Below are positions 27,741-36,700 of a stretch of 64,000 nucleotides of DNA, one piece after another. The translations under genes were made by a program, and so were the position numbers. Below the pieces are notes generated by a model. That model had not been told where the DNA came from. It searched no databases and saw only the letters and a program-made list of their open reading frames with translations. The stretch's first letter is position 1; each line of letters opens with the position of its first letter. The stretch comes from Thermoanaerobacterium sp. PSU-2 (GTDB lineage: Bacteria > Bacillota > Thermoanaerobacteria > Thermoanaerobacterales > Thermoanaerobacteraceae): assembly GCF_002102475.1 (NCBI RefSeq), contig NZ_MSQD01000010.1, positions 50,328-114,327 on the forward strand. The letters run 5' to 3'.

Positions 27741-27769
27741 AAAAAAATAACAGGGTTTTTCCCTGTTAT
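27741..27769 (-). terminator. Terminator after the spoIIQ-like gene
   Basis: ATAACAGGG and CCCTGTTAT pair around five T and run into a T tract on the minus strand. Confidence 0.9.
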
Positions 27770-27790
27770 CATGATAATAATCACACTGTT

Positions 27791-28606
27791 TTATTTGCTG
27801 AAGTATTGCATAGGATCTATATAATTTCCGTCTTTTAGTAGCTCGAAATGGACATGTGGATCTTCCGCAATTTCAAACTTAGCAGTGTTTCCAACCTTTC
27901 CTATAACGCTTCCTTGTTGTACTGTCTGTCCCACTTTCACATTGACGTTATCCTCAAGATTGCTGTAGCGGGTTATATACGAACCATTTTTTATCTCTAC
28001 AGTATTTCCAAGCCTACTATCATTGTACACTTTTGTCACAACACCGCTCATTGCTGCCACCACATCAGCGCCTAAATCAGCTTTTAAATCCACCCCTTTG
28101 TGTGTTGTCCATTCATCGAGAGTCTTTGAATATGTAAGCTTCGTCACAGCAAATTCCATTATCACATCGCCATTTACCGGTTTTATCAGCGAGAAGATAG
28201 TGCTGCTTTCACTCTTTGAATTATTACTTGCTGTAGTAATGTTTGACATGGTGTTTACAGCATTATTTGGTTGTACTTTTTCTTCCACTGCCTTCTGTGT
28301 TGTACTTGATGCATTAGTTTTCACAGGCGATGGTGCACTGGTGGAATTTGTGTTTTCAACTTTCACCTTATTTTCTTCTTTTGCCGTATTATTATTCTTG
28401 GTAGTAGGGTACTCCGAAACAGTATTCTTTGTGCTGGAGTCTGTCTTCACAGTATTTTGCGTTGTACTAAGCTCTGCCATCTTCTTTAAGTTATTGTCTG
28501 TAACGTAGACAGCAGTAACTGCTACGACAACTATGCACAAAAACAAAATTAAGTAGAATCCTTTTCTGTCAAAAAACCTTGCTAAATCGTCTCTATTTAT
28601 CTTCAC
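27791..28606 (-). CDS. spoIIQ: SpoIIQ-like M23-family membrane peptidase
   Basis: 271 residues: an N-terminal membrane helix (about 18-35), a Ser/Thr/Asn-rich linker to about 140, then a LytM/M23 domain. The zinc motifs are complete, THKGVDL (H, D) and HVHFEL. Family knowledge: SpoIIQ is made in the forespore and, with SpoIIIAH, forms the channel around it; the B. subtilis protein lacks a full zinc site while clostridial ones keep it. The place between spoIID and spoIIID supports SpoIIQ. The start is GTG, with GGAGG 9 bases upstream, and that ribosome site lies in a hairpin. Confidence 0.85.
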   Translation of the reverse strand: MKINRDDLARFFDRKGFYLILFLCIVVVAVTAVYVTDNNLKKMAELSTTQNTVKTDSSTKNTVSEYPTTKNNNTAKEENKVKVENTNSTSAPSPVKTNASSTTQKAVEEKVQPNNAVNTMSNITTASNNSKSESSTIFSLIKPVNGDVIMEFAVTKLTYSKTLDEWTTHKGVDLKADLGADVVAAMSGVVTKVYNDSRLGNTVEIKNGSYITRYSNLEDNVNVKVGQTVQQGSVIGKVGNTAKFEIAEDPHVHFELLKDGNYIDPMQYFSK

Positions 28607-28615
28607 AAAAATTCA

Positions 28616-28664
28616 CCTCCTTTTGGTATTTTAACCAATATAATTTAATTTATACCAAAGGAGG
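28616..28664 (-). promoter_or_regulatory. Hairpin masking the spoIIQ ribosome site, with sigma-F-type promoter inside
   Basis: On the minus strand CCTCCTTTGGTAT (28664-28652) pairs with ATACCAAAAGGAGG (28629-28616), leaving one bulged A and a 22-base loop; the 3' arm contains the spoIIQ ribosome site. Within it lie GTATA (28655-28651), 14 bases and GGTTAAAATA (28636-28627), close to the sigma-F pattern GYATA, about 15 bases, GGnnAnAnTR. A transcript from this promoter would lack the masking arm. The T-rich bases after the stem could alternatively make it a weak terminator for spoIID. Confidence 0.7.
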
Positions 28665-28685
28665 CTTCTCGACATTTATATGGGC

Positions 28686-29753
28686 TTAAGTTTTTCCATC
28701 CTTTAATTTCAAAAGATCATCTGTTTTCATTATTTCTACACCTGTGTAGTAATGCTTCAATATATCTTCAAAGTTTTTGCCGTCTTTCGCCATTGCATTT
28801 GCACCATATTGGCTCATTCCTACGCCATGTCCATATCCGATCACATTTATCACCACATTGCTTCCTTTCATGCTAAAGCTAAAATTTGTGGAATTTAACT
28901 GAAATAGCTCTTGTATGTCTGTTCCTGTAAAATCTACACCGCCTATGTTCAGCGATAAAACGTGTCCTGCTTCAGTCCTTTTTACATTTTTTATGTAGCT
29001 TAATACGTTTTTTGTGCTTATATTAGCTTTAGGCGCTTTGCTCTTTATGCGGTTTACAAATTCTTCTGATGATACTGTCACAGTCGTCTTAAATTTCTTG
29101 GCCACTTCTTCCCCTGGAGATGGCACGCTTTTTAAGTATGGAAGGTTCTCCTTCCACACGTTAATGGCATCTTCCGTTTCACCGCCGCTTATGGCATGGT
29201 ATACAGGATCTATAAGCACATCATTGTACACTATCACAAGACCTTTTGTGTCATTTACCGCTTTTACTATCTTGTCGTGGTACAAATTGTAGTTGTTACC
29301 CCAGCGGGATTTCATTACATCATCCGATATCCATGCCTGACAGTGCTTTGAATCTGTACATATATCGCTGCCTGGATGAAGATCACAACCTTTACCACCT
29401 AAAGCTAATTCCTTGGAAAGGGCATACGTCCTTGCAGCAACTGCTTGAGCCTTTAACGCTTCCAATTCAAAATCCGCTGGCATCTCTGCTGCCACAACAC
29501 CTACAAGGTAATCCTCCAAATTCATCTTTACATCTTTGTTTTCATCCACCACAAACACATTAATCGTATTGTAATCAGCAGGTGCTTCTTCTACATTGGT
29601 CTTTAAATCTTTAAGCCCTCCACTATTTATAAGCCTGACAGTGCTTCCATGGGACACAACACTTCTTGCAGGCGCCAATCCTATTACGATTACAGTTGGC
29701 AGTAAAATAGTCGCAAAGACAATTAAAATAACCCCGTACGCAATATGCTTCAT
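28686..29753 (-). CDS. spoIID: Stage II sporulation protein D, SpoIID
   Basis: 355 residues. N-terminal membrane helix (about 4-27), then the SpoIID/LytB domain: LEDYLVGVVAAEMPADFELEALKAQAVAARTYAL, a Cys/His segment CDLHPGSDICTDSKHCQAW, YHAISGGETEDAINVW and GYGHGVGMSQYGANAMA. It is a lytic transglycosylase that acts with SpoIIM and SpoIIP in engulfment. The second of two ATGs has AAGGAGG 5 bases upstream. A sigma-E-type promoter is present. No clear terminator separates it from the upstream SLH operon. Confidence 0.95.
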   Translation of the reverse strand: MKHIAYGVILIVFATILLPTVIVIGLAPARSVVSHGSTVRLINSGGLKDLKTNVEEAPADYNTINVFVVDENKDVKMNLEDYLVGVVAAEMPADFELEALKAQAVAARTYALSKELALGGKGCDLHPGSDICTDSKHCQAWISDDVMKSRWGNNYNLYHDKIVKAVNDTKGLVIVYNDVLIDPVYHAISGGETEDAINVWKENLPYLKSVPSPGEEVAKKFKTTVTVSSEEFVNRIKSKAPKANISTKNVLSYIKNVKRTEAGHVLSLNIGGVDFTGTDIQELFQLNSTNFSFSMKGSNVVINVIGYGHGVGMSQYGANAMAKDGKNFEDILKHYYTGVEIMKTDDLLKLKDGKT

Positions 29754-29781
29754 CATATCCTCCTTAAAAATAGGCTAATAA

Positions 29782-29810
29782 AGTATATGCTACGGGGTAA
29801 AAATTTATGA
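29782..29810 (-). promoter_or_regulatory. Sigma-E-type promoter of spoIID
   Basis: Minus strand: TCATAAA, 14 bases, CATATACT. This fits the mother-cell sigma-E pattern (KMATATW, 14-15 bases, CATACAHT) with one change in each box. The predicted start is about 10 bases before the ribosome site. Confidence 0.7.
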
Positions 29811-29811
29811 A

Positions 29812-31272
29812 TCAGTAATTTATAACCTTCTGCACATAATCAACCGTCAGATCTTTCATCATAAAATCTATCATGCGGGATATCATGGCTGCCGCTTCTT
29901 CCCTTGTCAATGTGTCATTGGCATCAATGTTGCCGTAGTTATCGCCTTCTAATAATCCAATCTCATTTGCAACGTAAATGTCCCTTTTAGCCCATGATGG
30001 AATGCTGCTGTCATCTCTAAAGCCTGTATTGAAATTGCCTGATGGAGCAAGGTTAGAAAGACCTAATGCTCTTATGAAGATGACTGCCGCTTCCGCTCTG
30101 GTAAGTGGCTTATCAGGGCTAAACTGATTTGGCGCTGTTCCTGATATAAGCCCGGCTTGACTTGCTGCTTTTATGTAGCCGTAATTGCTGTCAGATGTGG
30201 ATACATCTACAAATGGTGATACTTCTGCAGTTTTAGCCTTTGAATACCCCATCGTCTTTGGAGCAGTGTACGGCGTCAAATTTATGGCTTTTGCAACTGC
30301 AACTGTAAAATCAGTCCTCGTTATAGGAAGTTTTGGTCCAAAATACTTTGATGTGTTTGGAAAAACCTCCATGCTCATAAGCTTCAATATGTCGTCATAT
30401 CCCCATGTGCCGTTTATATCCCGTACATCCGGCACCACAAGCCTCTTTTCTTGCGGCACTTCGTCTAAACTTGCGCTACTTGATCCTGTATTTCTTCCTA
30501 TTACATTACCACTTCCATCAAACTCTGGCAAATCGTATGTGTACGTCATGACGTCTTGTCCAGCCTGACTTAAAAGATAGCCGCCTCTAAAGCTTATGTA
30601 GTTAGGATCATTTGTCACATATTGAAGGTCAGAGCTTACAGTAAATGATACATTCACATCGGCAGTACCGCTCCACGATATATTCGTATTGTTAGAGACG
30701 GTATTGCCTTCTATGGTGTAATTAATCTGCTGTGTCTTTACACTGCCGTAAACGTGGCTATACCCTACTGTTTTGTCAGTTATGTCTACAACAATTGTTC
30801 CGCCGTTATTGTTTAGGGTGTACACCTTTCTGCCTGCAAAATTGCCTGCAAAATAATTTACACCCGGATTTAGCGATTTAATGTCAGAGCCATTGAAATC
30901 ATAAGATGACAGCCTGTAAACTTTGCCGCCTTCTGTTATGGTCTCTGAAAACCGGCTTAAAGTGGTGTTTGACTGCACTTGATTGTACTGATCCTTTGGC
31001 GTGTCCACAGTAGTAAACGTCAATGTCCTTGTAAGTTTACCGCCATCACTGGATGACAATTGATACCTATACGTTGACGTGGTGGTTCCAGATCTTGTAG
31101 ACTGTGATACAGTAAGTTTTCCATCAAATACGACAGGGCTACCTGTTATAAACACTACTTCTTTGTACTCATATTCATTGGCAATACCGCCTTCATATCC
31201 GGCATCATTGGCAAAGGCGTATACTGGAATAGCCATAAACAATAGTATCAATATAATCATAATCTTCTTCAT
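29812..31272 (-). CDS. Secreted SLH-domain protein with beta-rich N-terminal domain
   Basis: 486 residues. Signal peptide (about 1-20, IPVYAFA), an unrecognised beta-rich domain (about 25-270), and three C-terminal SLH modules (about 290-480: PITRTDFTVAVAKAINL, PLTRAEAAVIFIRALGL, TLTREEAAAMISRMI). SLH modules bind pyruvylated wall polymer and hold proteins in the S-layer. I use MKKIM as start, with GGGGAG 7 bases upstream. Third gene of the TIG-SLH-SLH run, 15 bases after the preceding gene. No terminator is seen after it, so read-through into spoIID is possible. Confidence 0.8.
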   Translation of the reverse strand: MKKIMIILILLFMAIPVYAFANDAGYEGGIANEYEYKEVVFITGSPVVFDGKLTVSQSTRSGTTTSTYRYQLSSSDGGKLTRTLTFTTVDTPKDQYNQVQSNTTLSRFSETITEGGKVYRLSSYDFNGSDIKSLNPGVNYFAGNFAGRKVYTLNNNGGTIVVDITDKTVGYSHVYGSVKTQQINYTIEGNTVSNNTNISWSGTADVNVSFTVSSDLQYVTNDPNYISFRGGYLLSQAGQDVMTYTYDLPEFDGSGNVIGRNTGSSSASLDEVPQEKRLVVPDVRDINGTWGYDDILKLMSMEVFPNTSKYFGPKLPITRTDFTVAVAKAINLTPYTAPKTMGYSKAKTAEVSPFVDVSTSDSNYGYIKAASQAGLISGTAPNQFSPDKPLTRAEAAVIFIRALGLSNLAPSGNFNTGFRDDSSIPSWAKRDIYVANEIGLLEGDNYGNIDANDTLTREEAAAMISRMIDFMMKDLTVDYVQKVINY

Positions 31273-31287
31273 GCTGCATCTCCCCAT

Positions 31288-33783
31288 TTACTGCTGTACA
31301 GTGACTATTATCCCTGAAGCGCCATCTCTCACTATGTAAAGACTGTCGCCACTCTTTAAGTCATTGACAGATATTACTTTGTTGTTCTTAACTATGACTG
31401 CCTTAGTGACATCTATAGAGTCTAAAGACGTATTAAGCTCCCAATTGTTGTTGAGTCCATTCCAATCCATCACATCATCTAAAGTCAAGACATTGCCATT
31501 AATGCTGCTTAACACTGCTTTAGTCACCCTGTCTGTACTCACTAAAGGCCTTAAGTTTACAGCTATTGCATTGCCGTTACTTGAAACGACGTACGCAGAA
31601 TAATACGTAGAACCGCTGTACTTCTGATTTAAAAATTGACTGTACGGTACATTTGAAGGGCTGTTACCAGTATTGTCTACAATATATGTTTCATCGCCGA
31701 CATAAAAAGTTTCATCGCCATTGGCAACCCACTCGTTGTTGCTTAAAGATTCATCGCCGTAATCATTGCCGCTATAATAGTAATAGTTGCCAAGCGTTAT
31801 GGAGTCTGACGTGACAGTTATAATATTTCCTTTAGCGTAGTAATATCCTGATGGAGCATTTGTATCCAATATTGATATGAAGTTTGCCCCGCCACCTCTT
31901 GCAAACGAAATATAAGCTTGGCTTACCTTAGACAACTGGTCTTTTGGCACCAAAATCCCATCATCCAGTATGATAGTGCCGTCATTGACGCTTACCTGAC
32001 GATTGTCACTTAGTGTCACTGTCAAAGTGTTTCCATCGTACGATATGTTGCCAACGTAGCTCATATTAAATCCATTTTGTATAGATACGAGTGTTGCAGT
32101 ATCTGTGCCATAATGGTCTTCCACCATTATGTATGCATCATATCCTTTGTACTTGCTAATATCGCTTACAGGTATCTTTAGACCATTAAGGTAGACTGAC
32201 GCACCATCAATGCTGTACATAGAATAGTCAGATGATGTATTCCACTGGCCTTGCCTATATATTTGGACATTTTTAAGCTGTATTTTGGGGTTAAATCCAG
32301 AAACCCCTGATATGGTCCCTCTTATGACTGCAACAGCTTTATTGTAGTCCCCTTCTAAAAACACCTCATCAGGTGTATTGGAACTTATGCTGCTGAAATA
32401 AAGCTTTATATACTCTCCGACTTTCAAATCTCCTACGCTTAGGGACCCACTTCCACCTTCAACAAGCATATCAACATTTGCCGTATACGTATTTCCATTG
32501 TCCAATGTTATTGAAACTTGGCTGTTATTCGTCTCTATGTCGGCTATTTTTCCGCTGTCTTGCTTATCACCAAGATTGACCTGACCATTTCCGCTTAAAT
32601 CGGTGTACGCAACATCTATTCTTGTGGCTGTGCTGCCTGAAACAGTCACTTTAACCGTCTCCCCGTACTTTAAGTCGCTTATAGATGCATCCACCGAATT
32701 CATGGTAAGTTGTGTATTGTTGTTGTAGTATATTATATAGCTATTTCCACTGTCGTCTATGAGCCTAAAGCTTCCTTGCCAAACAGCATCGATGGTACCG
32801 CTTAAAACCGATGAAGACGTGCTTTCTGTCTCTGCAAATACCACATTGCTGCCATTTGTGTAATATGTGATTCTGTCGCCACTTGTGATTAATGAAGATA
32901 ATCCTGCAACACCGTTTTTCAAAACTGCGAAGTCGTAATTTGCACTTTGAGAGTTTTCAGAAACCAATGCAATATCTTGTCCACTGTCATTTTTGATTTC
33001 GTAAGTGTACCTCATGCCTCCATTTACACTGTCTTTTTGTACGCTTTCAACATACCCCATATCCTTTGTGTACCCCATCATTGTATATGAAACATTGAAA
33101 GCCCTGCTTAGCACAGCAGTCATCTGTTCCCTCGTGATATAATCATTTGGACCAAAATAGCCATTTGAATAGCCCGACATTATTTTCGACTCAATCGCCG
33201 CTTCTATGTACGGCAATTTGTCTGCATCGAATAGGCTGCTGTCTTTGTATGAGTAAACGTACTGTGCGTCTTTTCCATAGACAGGCGTCAGATTTATGCC
33301 TTTAGCGATCCAATTGGCTATCTCCTGCCTTGTGGCATTTTTCGTGAAATCCAAAGACTGCTCCTGCTTTGACAGAAGCCCTGTATTTTTAGCAACGGTT
33401 ATCACACCTTGCGCCCAGCTATCTACCGTACCGCTGGAAGTAGTTCCAGCAGCACCCGGTACTCCGCCAGATGCACTGTTTTGAGCCACTTGCACATCTT
33501 TCTCTTTCCCCATAAGCCTTAATATCATGGCAAGTGCTTCTTCTCTTTTTAACTTGTTTTTTGGATAATAAAGTCCACTTCCATTGCCTCGTACTACAGA
33601 CAATGCTGTCATTCTCATTATATCGCCTTTTGCAAAGCTACTATATATATCGCTGTAAGACATGTTTTCAAAAGTAGCTGTTGCGTTGTTTACTCCAGTA
33701 TAAACCGTTGAACCATAAACGGAAGCAAACATCAAGATGGATAAAATTGAAATCACTGTGATTGTTTTAATTAGCCTCTTCAT
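31288..33783 (-). CDS. Secreted SLH-domain protein with tandem beta-barrel-like repeats
   Basis: 831 residues. Signal peptide (about 1-24), three N-terminal SLH modules (about 38-240: KLKREEALAMILRLMG, NATRQEIANWIAKGINL, YITREQMTAVLSRAFNV), then about 590 residues of repeated beta-rich units of the type G-x-I-x-x-V...L-x-D-x-G-N-x-Y (for example GTIDAVWQGSFRLIDDSGN, GKIADIETNNSQVSITLDNG). No catalytic motif is visible. MKRLI is chosen as start, with GAGG 8 bases upstream. It follows the TIG gene by 13 bases. It probably anchors surface material to the wall (inference). Confidence 0.8.
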   Translation of the reverse strand: MKRLIKTITVISILSILMFASVYGSTVYTGVNNATATFENMSYSDIYSSFAKGDIMRMTALSVVRGNGSGLYYPKNKLKREEALAMILRLMGKEKDVQVAQNSASGGVPGAAGTTSSGTVDSWAQGVITVAKNTGLLSKQEQSLDFTKNATRQEIANWIAKGINLTPVYGKDAQYVYSYKDSSLFDADKLPYIEAAIESKIMSGYSNGYFGPNDYITREQMTAVLSRAFNVSYTMMGYTKDMGYVESVQKDSVNGGMRYTYEIKNDSGQDIALVSENSQSANYDFAVLKNGVAGLSSLITSGDRITYYTNGSNVVFAETESTSSSVLSGTIDAVWQGSFRLIDDSGNSYIIYYNNNTQLTMNSVDASISDLKYGETVKVTVSGSTATRIDVAYTDLSGNGQVNLGDKQDSGKIADIETNNSQVSITLDNGNTYTANVDMLVEGGSGSLSVGDLKVGEYIKLYFSSISSNTPDEVFLEGDYNKAVAVIRGTISGVSGFNPKIQLKNVQIYRQGQWNTSSDYSMYSIDGASVYLNGLKIPVSDISKYKGYDAYIMVEDHYGTDTATLVSIQNGFNMSYVGNISYDGNTLTVTLSDNRQVSVNDGTIILDDGILVPKDQLSKVSQAYISFARGGGANFISILDTNAPSGYYYAKGNIITVTSDSITLGNYYYYSGNDYGDESLSNNEWVANGDETFYVGDETYIVDNTGNSPSNVPYSQFLNQKYSGSTYYSAYVVSSNGNAIAVNLRPLVSTDRVTKAVLSSINGNVLTLDDVMDWNGLNNNWELNTSLDSIDVTKAVIVKNNKVISVNDLKSGDSLYIVRDGASGIIVTVQQ

Positions 33784-33796
33784 ACCACATACCTCA

Positions 33797-36700
33797 TCAT
33801 AAATTAGAATCAACTACCGCATATCTTCCAGTGTATAAAACATACCCTGAAACGTAATGCAAAACAGGATCTACGTATTGGTAGTAAGTCGTGCTGCCAT
33901 CAAAGTTTTTTAGTGACAGTGAACTACTTTTTGCTCTATTGCTGTAATAATTCATCGCTATATTTACAGCCTGTCTAAAGTTAGTCATATGTGTCACAAG
34001 GCTACTGCTTATCTCATCATAATTTATCTGATATACATCAGATACAATCCCACTGGATTTTCCAAGGCTTTTGTTTAAATCATCTATCACTTTGCCATCC
34101 AGCAATTTGACAGTAATCCTGTCTATGTCGGATGTAAGGTTTAAAGCCTGAGGTGAAAAGTTTATGCTGAAATTTGGAGTCCTTACAACGATGCTGCCAC
34201 TTTTGCCGCTAAAACTTTTTGGGACATTCACAATCCAAGTATCTGTATTTTTGTATTTATATCCCGTCAAATCTACAGTGTATGTGCTGGAACTTGCAGC
34301 ATCATTTCCAAGCACAATGTAGACTACACTGCCTGACGCGTTTATAGATGTATTGCCTATGACATCCGGCACACCAGTATCGTACTTTGAGTTAGTTGAA
34401 GAATCAGTGTATGCAGATGCATAAGCAAAGCCGCTGTTGCCTTTATCGTTGATAGGCCTTAACTCAAAATTGTAAAGAGTGTTAGGGCTTAAACCATCGA
34501 CGTAATACTCCAGCTTGTCTGTTGATGCGATAAATGAATAATTTGTGTCAGTGCTTCTTTTACCGTATATTTCATATAAATTTGCGCCATTTACAGCATT
34601 CCAGTACAAATGTATCGCGTGATCATTTCCGTAAATCGTCTGGGCGTAAAATCCGGATGGATTGTCTGGCGCTGTCTGAACATACGTAAATCCCCCTGAC
34701 AGCACAGCATCTGCGTAATCCGGATTCAATATCCTTACATCTACCTTTCCAGCAGTATGCTGTGGCGTGACTACAGTTATAGTGGTGTAATTATTGACAA
34801 CCACTGACTGCGCCAATGCATCTCCAAAGTAAACGAGAAGTCCTGTTTTAAAATTGTCACCGACAATCGTTACGGTATCTCCTCCTCTTGTAGATCCTGT
34901 ATTAGGAGTTATAGATGTTATAACAGGGTTTGCACCTGTCTTCACATAAGTAAATGCACCTTGCATTGTGGTACTTGCTCCGTCATCTACGTTGTACACC
35001 GTGACATCTATCGGCACATTAAGTAGACTCGGATCGCCTGCCGGCGTCTTGACAACTATTTCTGTACTACTGTTTGATACGACAGTAGCTTTATTGCCTT
35101 CAAAGTACACCGACACATTGCTTCTAAAGTCGCTGCCAGTTATTGTGACAGTTGTACCACCTGCAATACTTCCTTTAGATGGGTCTACTTTAGTTATGGC
35201 AGGATTTGAAACAGGTGAAACATACTCAATATTTGCTGTAGCCGTACCACCATCCGGATTTACAATCTTTAATGTCTTTATACCTATATCGCTCATCGCT
35301 GGTGCTACAAATTTTATTTCACTGCCGCTTACTACAGTAACATTTGTCACTTCTACATCATCAATGTAAACTTTCGAGCCAGGTCTTACAAGAGTGTTGC
35401 CATCATATATAGGTACAGCAAAATTAGAGCCTACGACAATAACGTGCGTCGTACCATTTACGTTGACTTTTGGAGGTACAATACCGTTTATTGTAGGTTT
35501 AGATTGAACGTATGTAAAACCATTGTCAAGATATCCTATGCCTGTGTCGTAGTTTACGACAGATACCCTTACAGGTCCCGGCACATTTGGAGGCGTCACA
35601 ACCTTCAACGTGCCATAGTCTACGTATATTACCTTTGTGGCTTTCACATTGCCAAAGTACACGTCAGGCCCTATAGGGTTCCCATCGCTGTCTTTTAGGA
35701 TATTGCCATTTTGATCTTTTGCTATCCTAAAATCTTGACCTGTTATAGTGACGGTGTCGCCGCCATACGTAGAACCTGTATTGGGATCTATCTTCGTTAT
35801 GACAGGCAAGCTATTTGGAACGACGTAAGTAAATCCAGCCTCACCACTGTGAAGACCATAAGTATAGTTACCACCATCGTAGTTTATGACTGTGACGTAA
35901 GTCATTCCCGGATTCCCTGGAGGCGTCATAGCCTGTATGGTGGTGCCGTCAGAACTTACAGTAATGTTCGTGGCAAGTTTTCCACCGATGTAGACTTGTG
36001 CTCCACGCCTAAAATCGCTTCCCGTTATTGTTATTGCAGTGCCGCCGTTTACAGTACCTTGATCTGGCGTTATGGACGTTATGACGGGACTTGATTCAGG
36101 AACAAGGTAGTGGAACTTCTGCGGCGATTTTGCTGTAGCCGTATCAGGGTTTACTACGGTTATGTCGTACAGTCCTGTGTACTGCAGATCTGGCACAACT
36201 GCGGTTATGGTATTCTGATCTATTACGTACACATCATCCATAACTGTATTGCCTATATAAACTGTTGCGCCATCGCTGTCGCCTATTTTTCTTGAAAAAT
36301 CACTGCCAAAGATGTACACAAGTGTCCCTTTACCACCGTAATTGGGAGATACACTGGTTATCTTTGGGTTCGTTTCAATAAGCAAGTATTCAAATCCATT
36401 CTGCAATGATGCCGTACCACCATCCGATGGATTTATCACCTGCACTATCTTTTGCCCCAATGTGCCTGCAGGTGTCACAGCATTTATTACAGTATTTCCC
36501 GATGTGACGCTTGTAACATTAGCCTGTACGCCATCGATGGTGACAATGCTTCCCGTTTCAAAATTGCTGCCTGTAATAGTAATCTGTGTACCGCCTTTTG
36601 TGGGACCTTTATTAGGATTGACAGAAGTAATCGTTGGGGTCTTCTGAGTATCTTTTATTTCAAAGCCGTTTTTAAGGGTAACCGTGCCGCCTGCTGTGCC

